NCBI RefSeq assembly: GCF_027587205.1
Contig: NZ_JAPDOD010000059.1
Coordinates: forward strand, 1-52,994
Origin: Solirubrobacter ginsenosidimutans
GTDB lineage: Bacteria; Actinomycetota; Thermoleophilia; Solirubrobacterales; Solirubrobacteraceae
Length of the DNA stretch: 52,994 nt
Reading direction: 5' to 3'
Below, piece by piece: positions 41,294 to 49,542 of this stretch. The notes under the pieces are model-generated. The model had not been told where the DNA came from. It saw only the letters and a list, made by a program, of their open reading frames with translations, and did not search any database. How positions within the stretch are numbered: the first letter of the stretch is position 1; each line of letters begins with the position of its first letter. A program made the position numbers and the translations under genes.

Positions 41294-42928
41294 TTACCAG
41301 AACACGATCGTCAGGAGGAGGGCGCCGACGAGCACGAGGCCTCCGAGGATCGCCGGGGTGTGCGACGTGGCGACGCTGTCATCGGTGTTGGCCATGCCGT
41401 AGACCAAGCCTTGCAACTCGCTGATCGGCTTGGGCTCCGTGCGCAGGGTGACGAGCACCGAGACGACGGCGTCGACCACGAAGGCGAGGCTCGCGCCCAC
41501 CATCGACTCGGCGAGGTCTGACCCGAAGTGGATCACCTTGGCCTTGTAGAGGACGAACGTCGCCGCGGCCGCGAACGTGCCGGCGATCAGCCCCCACAAC
41601 CCGGCGGCGGGCGTCATCCGTTTCCAGAACATGCCGATGATGAACGTGGCGAACAGCGGCGCGTTGAAGATCGAGAACAGCGCCTGCAGGTAGTTCATGA
41701 GGTTGTCGTAGGACGACGCGATCAGCGCGGTGCCGATGCTGATGGTGATGCCGCCGACGGTCGCGTAGCGGCCGAAGCGCACGTACCACTCGTCCGGCAT
41801 CCCCGGTTTGAAGTACGGCTCGACGAGGTCCGTGGTCACGACGGTGTTGAACGCCGACACATTGGCGGCAACACCCGCCATGAACGACGCCATCAGGCCG
41901 GTGAGCGCGATCCCCAGCATCCCGTTGGGCAGGTACTTGTTCATCAGCAGCGGGATCGAGTTGTTGAACTGCAGGTCGTCCGTGGTGCCGAGCTTCGGGA
42001 TCACGACCAGCGCGATCATGCCCGGCAGGATCATCACGAACGGCAGGAAGAGCTTCGGGATCGCGCCGATCAGCGGGGTGCGCTGGGCGGCGTTGAGATC
42101 CTTGGCCGAGAGCGCGCGCTGCACCTCGGCGAAGTTCGTCGTCCAGTAGCCGAACGCGAGCACGAAGCCGAGGCCGAAGACGATCCCGATCCAGGACACC
42201 CCGATCGGGTTCGTCACGTCGCCCACCTGCGTGCCCTGCAGGGCATGCAGGCCCGCCTCCCCGAGGTCTGACTGCTTGATCTTGTCCTGGAGCCCGTTCC
42301 AGCCGCCGACGTCGTGCAGGCCCACGATCGCGATCGGGATCAGCGCCGCCAGGATGACGAAGAACTGCAGCACCTCGTTGTAGATCGCCGACGAGAGGCC
42401 GCCGAGTGTGATGTAGGTGGCGACGATGACCGCCGCGACGACGATGCCGAGGAGGATCGGCCAGCCCAGCAGGAACTTCAGCACCAGCGCGAGCGCGTAG
42501 AGGTTGACCCCGGCGATCAGGATCGTCGCGAGCGCGAACGTCCACGAGTTGAACTTGTGCGACGCGGGATTGAAGCGCAGCAGCAGGTACTCGGGAACCG
42601 ACCGGACCTTGGAGCCGTAGTAGAACGGCATCATCACCAGGCCGAGGAAGACCATGGCCGGGATCGCGCCGATCCAGTAGTAGTTGACCGTGGCGACGCC
42701 GTACTGGGCGCCGTTGGCGGCCATGCCGAGCACCTCGGTGGCGCCGAGGTTGGCGGAGATGAACGCGAGCCCGGTGATCCAGGCGGGCAGCGAGCGCCCC
42801 GACAGGAAGTAGTCGAGACTGGACTTGATGTAACGCTTCGCTGCGAAGCCGACGCCGAGGACGACGGCGAAATACGTTAGAACGATCGCGTAGTCGACGG
42901 CATTGACGTCGAGACGGACATTGTTCAA
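41294..42928 (-). CDS. Sodium/solute symporter (SSS family, SglT-like)
   Basis: A 544-residue transporter with about 14 membrane helices in the LeuT-type fold. It contains FLSGRSLPAWITGLAFISANLGATEVLG, the sugar-symporter version of the family N-terminus, then GGLSSAIYNEVLQ, and TGLMASFMAGVAANVSAFNTV, the latter matching the SSS signature with sodium-site serines. Sequence style and the adjacent galactokinase gene suggest sodium-coupled uptake of galactose or a related hexose; the substrate is inference. The start is TTG, with GGGGG/AAAGGGGG as Shine-Dalgarno 5 bp upstream, and that Shine-Dalgarno lies in a stable hairpin. The small membrane protein follows in the same operon. Confidence 0.9.
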   Translation of the reverse strand: MNNVRLDVNAVDYAIVLTYFAVVLGVGFAAKRYIKSSLDYFLSGRSLPAWITGLAFISANLGATEVLGMAANGAQYGVATVNYYWIGAIPAMVFLGLVMMPFYYGSKVRSVPEYLLLRFNPASHKFNSWTFALATILIAGVNLYALALVLKFLLGWPILLGIVVAAVIVATYITLGGLSSAIYNEVLQFFVILAALIPIAIVGLHDVGGWNGLQDKIKQSDLGEAGLHALQGTQVGDVTNPIGVSWIGIVFGLGFVLAFGYWTTNFAEVQRALSAKDLNAAQRTPLIGAIPKLFLPFVMILPGMIALVVIPKLGTTDDLQFNNSIPLLMNKYLPNGMLGIALTGLMASFMAGVAANVSAFNTVVTTDLVEPYFKPGMPDEWYVRFGRYATVGGITISIGTALIASSYDNLMNYLQALFSIFNAPLFATFIIGMFWKRMTPAAGLWGLIAGTFAAAATFVLYKAKVIHFGSDLAESMVGASLAFVVDAVVSVLVTLRTEPKPISELQGLVYGMANTDDSVATSHTPAILGGLVLVGALLLTIVFW

Positions 42929-42929
42929 T

Positions 42930-42951
42930 GGGACCCCCTTTCGGGGGTCCC
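42930..42951 (-). promoter_or_regulatory. GAAA-tetraloop hairpin covering the symporter ribosome-binding site
   Basis: On the minus-strand transcript GGGACCCCC-GAAA-GGGGGTCCC forms a perfect 9-bp stem capped by a GNRA tetraloop, ending 1 nt before the TTG start of the symporter. The GGGGG that would serve as Shine-Dalgarno is the 3' side of the stem. A second short stem of GCGCGC repeats lies at 42964-42981. The hairpin may limit translation of the symporter or act as the terminator of metK upstream; both fit. Confidence 0.6.
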
Positions 42952-42994
42952 ATACCCAATTAAGCGCGCCTAAGTGCGCGCCTCATGAAACGGC

Positions 42995-44227
42995 TTACGC
43001 GACCGGATCTGCGGCGGCGAGACCCGCGGCCTCGCGCAGCGCTGCGGCCTTGTCCGTCTTCTCCCACGTGAAGTCGTCGTCGTCGCGGCCGAAGTGGCCG
43101 TACGCGGCGGTCTTCTGGTAGATCGGACGGTGCAGCTTCAGGTACTCGCGGAAGGCGCCCGGGCGCAGGTCGAAGAACTCGTCGACGAGCGCGGCGATGC
43201 GCCCGCGGCCGATCTTCTCCGTGCCGAACGTCTCCACCATCACCGAGACCGGGTGCGCCACGCCGATGGCGTAGGCGACCTGCACCTCGACGCGGTCGGC
43301 CAGGCCGGCGGCGACGAGGTTCTTGGCCACGTAGCGCGCGGCGTAGGCGGCCGAGCGGTCCACCTTCGACGGGTCCTTGCCGGAGAACGCGCCGCCGCCA
43401 TGGCGAGCCATGCCGCCGTAGGTGTCGACGATGATCTTGCGGCCGGTCAGGCCCGCGTCGCCCACCGGGCCGCCGATGACGAAGCGTCCGGTCGGGTTGA
43501 CGAGGAAGTTCTTGCGCAGCTTCTCGGCGTCATAGAGGTCGGCCGGCAGGACCGGGACCACGACGTGCTGCCAGAGGTCGTCCGGGATCAGGCTCTCCGC
43601 GCCCTCGCGGTGCTGGGTGGAGATCAGGACCTTCTCGATCTCGACCGGCTTGCCGTCGCGGTAGCGGACGGAGACCTGGGTCTTGCCGTCCGGGCGCAGG
43701 TAGTCCAGCGTGCCGTCCTTGCGGACCTCCGACAGGCGGAAGGCGAGCTTGTGCGCGAGCGAGATGGGGAGCGGCATGAGCTCCTCCGTCTCGTTGGACG
43801 CGTAGCCGAACATCATGCCCTGGTCGCCGGCGCCGGCGATGTCCAGTTCATCGTCGTCGGAGGCGTCCGTGCGGCGCTCCAGCGCCTTGTCGACGCCCTG
43901 CGCGATGTCCGGGGACTGCTTGTCGATCGCGTTCAGGACGGCGCACGAGTCGGCGCTGAAGCCGAGGTCGGCGTCGACGTAGCCGATCTTGCGGATCGTC
44001 TCGCGGGCGATCTCCTGGATGTCGACGTAGGTCGTCGTGGAGATCTCGCCGGACACGACCACGAGGCCCGTGTTCACGAGGGTCTCGCACGCCACGCGGC
44101 CATTCGGGTCCGCGGCCAGAACCGCGTCCAGGACGCCGTCGGAGATCTGGTCGGCGATCTTGTCCGGGTGGCCCTCGGTGACGGACTCGGACGTGAACAG
44201 GTACTCGTTGTCGCTCAGCTGGCTCAT
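42995..44227 (-). CDS. metK: S-adenosylmethionine synthase
   Basis: A 410-residue cytosolic enzyme making SAM from methionine and ATP. Hallmarks are [20 protein letters not shown] near the N-terminus, [12 protein letters not shown], and [19 protein letters not shown], which includes the P-loop-like segment and the metal- and substrate-binding Asp/Lys residues. The length and all three repeats are complete. ATG at 44227 gives the expected N-terminus. The 105-bp leader separating it from der has small dyads but no clear SAM riboswitch. SAM made here feeds the methyltransferases at 9771, 29685 and 39189. Confidence 0.97.
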   Translation of the reverse strand: MSQLSDNEYLFTSESVTEGHPDKIADQISDGVLDAVLAADPNGRVACETLVNTGLVVVSGEISTTTYVDIQEIARETIRKIGYVDADLGFSADSCAVLNAIDKQSPDIAQGVDKALERRTDASDDDELDIAGAGDQGMMFGYASNETEELMPLPISLAHKLAFRLSEVRKDGTLDYLRPDGKTQVSVRYRDGKPVEIEKVLISTQHREGAESLIPDDLWQHVVVPVLPADLYDAEKLRKNFLVNPTGRFVIGGPVGDAGLTGRKIIVDTYGGMARHGGGAFSGKDPSKVDRSAAYAARYVAKNLVAAGLADRVEVQVAYAIGVAHPVSVMVETFGTEKIGRGRIAALVDEFFDLRPGAFREYLKLHRPIYQKTAAYGHFGRDDDDFTWEKTDKAAALREAAGLAAADPVA

Positions 44228-44301
44228 AGGATCTCGAGGATCACTCCGCGTCGATACTTGCCTCCGAGCGTGCGCAAGCGCCAGGCTCAGAGCCGAAGGA
44301 T

Positions 44302-44319
44302 GAAAGCCTAGCGGCTTTC
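44302..44319 (-). terminator. Weak stem-loop between der and metK
   Basis: A GAAAGCC/GGCTTTC perfect 7-bp stem with a 4-nt loop lies 14 bp after the der stop on the minus strand. No T-run follows, so termination strength is uncertain. It could equally be part of the metK leader. Confidence 0.35.
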
Positions 44320-44332
44320 GTGTGTTGCCCTG

Positions 44333-45694
44333 TTACGCCATCCGTTCAGTTCGTGAGCGGTTCTTGCGCTCGACGAAATCGATGATCACCGGCACGCCGT
44401 CGAGGCCGTAGCGCTCGCGCAGGCGATTCTCCACGAAATACGCGTAGTCGCGGGTGATCCGCTGGCGTGAGTTGATCTGGATCGCGAACCGCGGCGGGTT
44501 CTCGCCGATCTGCGAGATGTAGAGCAGCTTCAGGCGATGGCCCTGCTTGGACGGCGGCTGGCGCTGCTGCACGACCTCGCCGAGGAACTTGTTCAGCTCC
44601 GGCGTCGGGATCCGGTGGCGGGCGCGGTCGGCGATGCTCAGCGCCTCGGTCAGCAGGCGGGAGATGTGGCGGCCCGTCATCGCGCTGGCGGTCAGCACCC
44701 GCGGGCGCAGCCGCAGCTTGTTGTTGACCCGCCGGCGCTCGCGATCGAGCTCCTCCGGGCCGATGCCGCCGCCCGGTCCGAGCGGGTCGCCGTCGCCGCC
44801 GGTCAGGTCCCACTTGTTCAGGACGAGCGCGGTGGCGCAGCCCGACTTCATCGCCAGCTCGGCGATCCGCAGGTCCTGCGAGGTGATGCCGTCCTGCGCG
44901 TCGCAGACGACCAGCGCGACGTCGGCGCGCTCGGCCGCGCGCTGGGAGCGCAGCGTCGTGTAGTACTCGACGGACTCGGTGACCTTCGCCTGGCGGCGGA
45001 TGCCCGCGGTGTCGACGAGGATCAGCTTGCGGTCCTCGACCATGATCGGCGTGTCGATCGCGTCGCGGGTGGTGCCGGCGACGTCGGAGACGATCACCCG
45101 TTCAAAGCCCAGGAACGCGTTGACGAGGCTCGACTTGCCGACGTTCGGGCGCCCGATCAGCGCGAGGCGCACGACCTCGTCCGGGTCGTCGGAGATCTCG
45201 TCGTCCTCGGGCAACAGCTCGACGAGCTTGTCGAGCAGGTCGCCCGTCCCGAGGCCCTGCGCGGCGGAGACCGCGACCGGCTCGCCGAGGCCGAGCGCGT
45301 GGAAGTCGTGCACGAGCATCAGGTCATTGGGCGAGTCGATCTTGTTCGCGGCGACCACGATCGGCACGTTGCCCTTGCGCAGGATGTCGGCGATCTCGGC
45401 GTCGCCCGGGCGCATCCCGGCGCGGGCGTCGACGACGAACAGCGCCACCTGGGCGTCGGCCAGCGCGGCGCGCGCCTGGTCCTGGATCGAGACCGACAGC
45501 GGATCGTCGTCCTCGAGGGCGACGCCCCCGGTGTCGATCAGCGTGAAGCTGCGCCCGTTCCAGTCGGTCGAGAGCTCCTTGCGGTCGCGGGTGATGCCGG
45601 CCCGCTCGTGGACGACCGCCTCGCGGCTCTGGGTGAGGCGGTTGACGAGGCTCGACTTGCCCACGTTGGGGTAGCCGACGACTGCGACCTTCAT
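44333..45694 (-). CDS. der: GTPase Der (EngA), ribosome biogenesis
   Basis: A 453-residue double-GTPase needed for 50S subunit assembly. Each G domain has its P-loop (GYPNVGKSS at 7-15; GRPNVGKSS near 187), DTGG or DTAG switch II, and NKID or NKWD specificity motifs. The C-terminal KH-like domain follows, with [33 protein letters not shown] sequence near 405-434. All motifs are intact. The ATG overlaps the cmk stop by 4 bp, the cmk-der pair found in many bacteria. Confidence 0.96.
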   Translation of the reverse strand: MKVAVVGYPNVGKSSLVNRLTQSREAVVHERAGITRDRKELSTDWNGRSFTLIDTGGVALEDDDPLSVSIQDQARAALADAQVALFVVDARAGMRPGDAEIADILRKGNVPIVVAANKIDSPNDLMLVHDFHALGLGEPVAVSAAQGLGTGDLLDKLVELLPEDDEISDDPDEVVRLALIGRPNVGKSSLVNAFLGFERVIVSDVAGTTRDAIDTPIMVEDRKLILVDTAGIRRQAKVTESVEYYTTLRSQRAAERADVALVVCDAQDGITSQDLRIAELAMKSGCATALVLNKWDLTGGDGDPLGPGGGIGPEELDRERRRVNNKLRLRPRVLTASAMTGRHISRLLTEALSIADRARHRIPTPELNKFLGEVVQQRQPPSKQGHRLKLLYISQIGENPPRFAIQINSRQRITRDYAYFVENRLRERYGLDGVPVIIDFVERKNRSRTERMA

Positions 45695-46317
45695 ACCTGT
45701 ATCTCCTTGGCCTCGACGGCCAGCGTCACAACCTGCTCGATGACCTCGTCGAGCGTGAGCCCGGTGGTGTCGACAGGGATTGAATCCTTCGGGGCTTCGA
45801 GCGTGGACCGATCGGCCGTCTGGTCGCGGACGTCGCGCTCGTGCTGGGCTTTGAGCACCTCTTCGACCAGCTGGCCGAGGTCGGCGGCCCGGCGGCGCGC
45901 GCGCTCCTCGGGGTCGGCGGTGAGGAAGACCTTCACCGCGGCGTCGGGCGCGACGACCGTGGCGATGTCCCGGCCCTCGGCGACCCAGTCGCCGCCGGCG
46001 ACGATCGCCTGCTGCTTGGCGACCAGCGCCGCACGCACCGCGGGGTCGCTCGCGACCCGCGAAGCGCCCTCGGAAGCCTCCGCGGTGCGGATCGCCTCCG
46101 TGACGTCGCGCCCGTCGAGCAGCACGCGGTCGCCAAGAACGATATTCACGCGCGCGGCAACCTCTCCGGCGGGCGAGTCGGGGTCGGAGGAGGCGGCGAG
46201 ACCCACGCAGCGGTACATCGCCCCCGTGTCCAGGTACGTGAAGCCGAGGCGCTGCGCGACCGCGCGCGCCACGGTGGACTTTCCGGCCCCGGCGGGACCG
46301 TCGATGGCGATGACCAT
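45691..46317 (-). CDS. cmk: Cytidylate kinase
   Basis: A 208-residue P-loop kinase converting CMP/dCMP to the diphosphates. Motifs are [44 protein letters not shown], and EGRDIATVV, followed by the lid [14 protein letters not shown] at 46317 gives the canonical short N-terminus ([10 protein letters not shown]); a GTG at 46326 would add three residues and has no better ribosome-binding site. It is the first gene of a cmk-der operon and is divergent from the sigma-factor gene, with about 59 bp between the start codons. Confidence 0.94.
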   Translation of the reverse strand: MVIAIDGPAGAGKSTVARAVAQRLGFTYLDTGAMYRCVGLAASSDPDSPAGEVAARVNIVLGDRVLLDGRDVTEAIRTAEASEGASRVASDPAVRAALVAKQQAIVAGGDWVAEGRDIATVVAPDAAVKVFLTADPEERARRRAADLGQLVEEVLKAQHERDVRDQTADRSTLEAPKDSIPVDTTGLTLDEVIEQVVTLAVEAKEIQV

Positions 46318-46376
46318 CGCATTCACGATAGATGAGGCGCCGTAACCTCCATGACCGGGTAGGCGTCTAAGTGGAT

Positions 46377-47678
46377 ATGAGCCGTACGTCCGCGGTGCTC
46401 CTGCGCACCCAATCCGACGAGCGACTGGTCGCTCTCGCGCGCGCCGGGCACGAGCGCGCCTTCGAGACGATCGTGCGCCGTTATCGGCGGCCGCTGCTGG
46501 CCGCCTGCCGGCGGATGGTGAACGACGGCCGGGCCGAGGACGTGCTCCAGCAGGCGTTGCTCTCGGCGTGGAGCGGGCTGCGCCGCGGCGACGACGTGCG
46601 CGACCTGCGCGCGTGGCTGTTCCGGATCATGCGCAACGCCGCCTTGAGCCATCGGCGGCGCGCCGGGCACGCGGGCGCCCAACTGGTCGAGACCCTGAGC
46701 ATGGCCGCGAGCCCGCAGGAGGAGGCCGAGCGGCGCGAGGTCGTCCAGGAGACCCTGGAGACGATCGCCGCGCTGCCGCCGCGCCAGCGTGAGGCGCTGC
46801 TGCGGATCGCCGTCCAGGGTGCCAGCCAGGACGAGGTGGCGGAGGATCTCGGGGTGTCGCGGATCGCCGTGCGCCAGCTCGTCCATCGGGCCCGCACGTC
46901 AGTGCGGGCTGCCGCGACCGCGCTACTGCCGTTCCCGCTGATCGGCTGGGCGGCGGGCGCGGGCAGCGGCGAGTCGCTGAGCCTGCGGATCGCGTCGTTG
47001 ATCACCGGCGCCGGCAGTGCGGGCGCCGCGGCGACGTTCGCCAAGGCGGGCGTGGTGGCGGGCGTGGCCGCCACCGCCGTGGGCGCCCCCGCGCTGGTCG
47101 AGCACCGGCCGCCGGCCTCGCGGATGGTCCAGGCGCGCCCGGCGCAGACCCACGCCCCGCGGCCCGCGGCGACGCCGGAGCCCGAGGCGGCGACGGTCGC
47201 GGTCTCCACGGCGGCCCCGGCCCCCCGCAAGGCTCCGCCGGCGCCCGCGGCGTCGCGCCGGCACCGCGCGGTCGTGCAGGTCTCGCAGCCCGGGACGTCC
47301 GGGCGGCGCGTCTCGAGCGGCGCCGGGCCGCGGCGCGCGAGCGAGCACGACGACGGCGCCGCGTCGAAGCCGCGGGATGCGGCCGAGCGCGACGAGGTCG
47401 AGCTGCCGACTTCGGGACGGACGCAGGGTCACCAAGGCGACGATGACGAGACGACGTCGGGCGGCGGCGACGAAGGCGAGAGCTCGACGTCCGGCGGCGG
47501 CGACGGCGAGCGGACGGCGTCGGGCGGCGGGGACGAAGGCGAGACCTCGACGTCCGGCGGCGGCGAGGGCGAGCGCCGGCGCGTCGCGCCGGGCGCGACG
47601 CCCACGGCGCAGCCGGCCGCGACCGACGACGCGGCGCCGTCGCACGACGACGGCGGGTCGGGCGGCGACTCGGACTGA
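46377..47678 (+). CDS. ECF-type sigma factor with membrane segment and repetitive tail
   Basis: A 433-residue protein. The first 180 residues are a complete extracytoplasmic-function sigma factor: region 2 (ERAFETIVRRYRRPLLAACR, LQQALLSAWSGLR, LRAWLFRIMRNAALSHRRR) and region 4 (LPPRQREALLRIAVQGASQDEVAEDLGVSRIAVRQLVHRA). A hydrophobic Gly/Ala-rich stretch of about 35 residues follows (SLITGAGSAGAAATFAKAGVV), able to form one membrane helix. The last 200 residues are low-complexity, with repeats of TSGGGDEGE type and many Pro, Arg, Asp. No separate anti-sigma gene is adjacent, so the tail may be a built-in membrane tether. ATG at 46377 is used; GTG at 46371 is possible. Confidence 0.85.
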   Translation: MSRTSAVLLRTQSDERLVALARAGHERAFETIVRRYRRPLLAACRRMVNDGRAEDVLQQALLSAWSGLRRGDDVRDLRAWLFRIMRNAALSHRRRAGHAGAQLVETLSMAASPQEEAERREVVQETLETIAALPPRQREALLRIAVQGASQDEVAEDLGVSRIAVRQLVHRARTSVRAAATALLPFPLIGWAAGAGSGESLSLRIASLITGAGSAGAAATFAKAGVVAGVAATAVGAPALVEHRPPASRMVQARPAQTHAPRPAATPEPEAATVAVSTAAPAPRKAPPAPAASRRHRAVVQVSQPGTSGRRVSSGAGPRRASEHDDGAASKPRDAAERDEVELPTSGRTQGHQGDDDETTSGGGDEGESSTSGGGDGERTASGGGDEGETSTSGGGEGERRRVAPGATPTAQPAATDDAAPSHDDGGSGGDSD

Positions 47679-47751
47679 ATCCGTCCGTCACCCAACGGGC
47701 CTTGGCGGCGTCTGCATGGGTATGGAACGCAACACGACCCTTGGAGGCACC

Positions 47752-48321
47752 GTGTCCAGGAAGCTCCTCGCCCTCGCCGCCATGGCGCTCGCGCTCGCAG
47801 CGTCACTCCTGCTCGCCGGCGGGGCCGCGGCCAGCAGCCGCGACCGCAACCACGACCGGCTCCCGGACCGCTGGGAGCGCCAGCACCACCTCTCGCTCAA
47901 GGTGAACCAGAGCCATCGAGACCAGGACGGCGACGGCCTGAACAACCGTGGAGAATGGCGCGCGAAGCTCGATCCGCGCGACGACGACAGCGACGACGAC
48001 GGCATCGAGGACGGCGACGAGAACGCCGGCACCGTCGCGAGCTTCACCGGCGGCGTCCTGACGATCACGCTGGCCAAGGGCGGCACGCTCGTGGCGAACG
48101 TCACGGCCGACACCGAGATCGAATGCGACGACTCGACGGCCAAGGCGGCGAGCGACGGGCCCGGCGACGACGACAACGAGGGCGACGACGACGATCACGG
48201 CGACGACGACGGGGCGCAGTGCGGCGCCGAGGCGTTGACCGCGGGCCGTCAGGTGGATGAGGGGGAGCTCAAGACGAGCGGCGGTGAGGCCGTGTGGGAG
48301 AAGGTCGAGCTCGGCGCCTGA
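47752..48321 (+). CDS. Secreted protein with thrombospondin-3-like calcium repeats
   Basis: A 189-residue exported protein. GTG at 47752 is chosen because GGAGG lies 4 bp upstream and it starts a textbook signal peptide (VSRKLLALAAMALALAASLL, cut after GGAAA). The mature part begins with NHDRLPDRWERQHHLSL and DQDGDGLNNRGEW, with DDDSDDDGIEDGDENAG, matching TSP3/EF-like calcium repeats. A small beta region (VLTITLAKGGTLVANVT) and an Asp/Glu/His-rich acidic tail follow. Two cysteines (EIECDD, AQCGAE) could form a disulfide. Function unknown; it resembles the calcium-repeat stretch of the protein at 31271. It follows the sigma-factor gene by 73 bp. Confidence 0.8.
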   Translation: MSRKLLALAAMALALAASLLLAGGAAASSRDRNHDRLPDRWERQHHLSLKVNQSHRDQDGDGLNNRGEWRAKLDPRDDDSDDDGIEDGDENAGTVASFTGGVLTITLAKGGTLVANVTADTEIECDDSTAKAASDGPGDDDNEGDDDDHGDDDGAQCGAEALTAGRQVDEGELKTSGGEAVWEKVELGA

Positions 48322-48357
48322 GCCTCGGGCATCGCGGACTCCGATGACAATTGATGA

Positions 48358-49542
48358 CCGCGCGTTGTCCGTCCCGGATCCGCGTGGGACCGTGTCCTCA
48401 CGCGCCACACGCCGGTCATCCTCACCGTCCTGCTGTTCCTGAGCCTCGCGTCACCCGCTCCGAGTGCCGCGGCGGCCGCGCCGTGCACGCGCTACGCCGC
48501 GGCACCGGCTCGGATCGCGCACGGCGACGACTTCGAGTTCATCCACGCGGCCGCCTCGGCGATGTACTGCCCGAACGACGTCTTCGTCCAGATCACGGCG
48601 TGTGTCCAGGTCGCCGGCGTGACGGGCTGGACCGACGTGGGCTGCGTCACCAGCGATCGCACCTACGTGAGCGTCCATACGCCGGGGGGCCGCGGCGTCG
48701 GGTTCGACTTCGACGTCCCGTGCGTGTCGGGCTCGTTGCGCACCCACGTCACGGGAGGTGAAGGGCTCGACCCGAGGGAGTGGGACTCGCCGACGGTCGC
48801 GATCACGTGCCTCGGCCTGCCGCCGACGCCGGACCCGACGCCGACCGCGAGCCCGACACCGTCAGCGAGCCCGACGGCGACGCCGACCGAGAGCCCCACG
48901 GCCGCGCCGACCGAGAGCCCGACGGCCACGCCGACCGAGAGCCCGACGCCGTCGCCCGAGCCGACGCCGGGCGAGAGCCCGACGCCGTCGCCCGAGCCGA
49001 CGCCGACCGAGAGCCCGACGCCGGCACCCGTCCCGACGCCGGCACCCGTCCCGACGCCGGCACCCACGCCGTCGCCCAGCCCGGCACCCACCGCCGCGCC
49101 GCACGCGACGCCGACGGCCTCCTCGGCTCCGACCGCGGAACCGGGCGACGACCCGCCCGCGGCGGCGAACAGCGCGGCCGCGCAGGTGCTCGCCGCTCCC
49201 TCCCTGCCGCCGCGCGATACCCGGCCGCCGCGGCTCGCCGTCCCGCGCGGGCACGTCGTGACCGCGACCGCCGGCGCCGTCCGCCTTGCGCTCGGCCCCG
49301 CCGACGAGGACGTGAGGGGCAGCCTCCGCCTGACCGCCGCCGGCCACGCCGCGCGCGCGTCCTTCCGGATCGTGGGCGGGACCACCGCGGTCGTGCGCGT
49401 CGCGCTTCCGGCGGCGACCCGCACGTCGCTGCGGCGTCACGGCGAGCTGTCGGCGCTGGTCACGCTGCGGCTCGTCGACGCCGCCGGGAACGCCGCCGCG
49501 ACGACGTTCCGGATCGTCGTCAGGACCGCACGACGAGCGTGA
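48358..49542 (+). CDS. Secreted TPTESP-repeat protein lacking an in-frame start codon
   Basis: The frame is open from the TGA at 48355 and encodes a clear signal peptide (PVILTVLLFLSLASPAPSA, about 48412-48468). A Cys-containing domain follows (about 48481-48820), then a long Pro/Thr/Ser linker (ESPTATPTESPTPSPEPTPG and similar), and a C-terminal beta domain (RLALGPADEDVRGSLRLTAA). No ATG, GTG or TTG precedes the signal peptide in this frame. The first is ATG 48562, which would discard it. A GTG at 48392 would give MSSRATR in front of the signal helix, but in the frame one base off. So the gene may carry a 1-bp deletion, a sequencing error, or use a rare start. Its 3' end overlaps the convergent subtilase by 23 bp. 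The coordinate given is the start of the open frame. Confidence 0.6.
   Translation, partial: PRVVRPGSAWDRVLTRHTPVILTVLLFLSLASPAPSAAAAAPCTRYAAAPARIAHGDDFEFIHAAASAMYCPNDVFVQITACVQVAGVTGWTDVGCVTSDRTYVSVHTPGGRGVGFDFDVPCVSGSLRTHVTGGEGLDPREWDSPTVAITCLGLPPTPDPTPTASPTPSASPTATPTESPTAAPTESPTATPTESPTPSPEPTPGESPTPSPEPTPTESPTPAPVPTPAPVPTPAPTPSPSPAPTAAPHATPTASSAPTAEPGDDPPAAANSAAAQVLAAPSLPPRDTRPPRLAVPRGHVVTATAGAVRLALGPADEDVRGSLRLTAAGHAARASFRIVGGTTAVVRVALPAATRTSLRRHGELSALVTLRLVDAAGNAAATTFRIVVRTARRA

Noticed and set aside
44228..44332. SAM riboswitch in the metK leader
   Set aside because: Only short dyads are visible; none of the conserved SAM-I/II/IV core segments could be recognised, and the leader is only 105 nt including a hairpin after der.
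48820..49110. Tandem DNA satellite in the TPTESP region (also 330-490)
   Set aside because: These are ordinary Pro/Thr/Ser linkers with biased codons in exported proteins, not precise DNA repeats.
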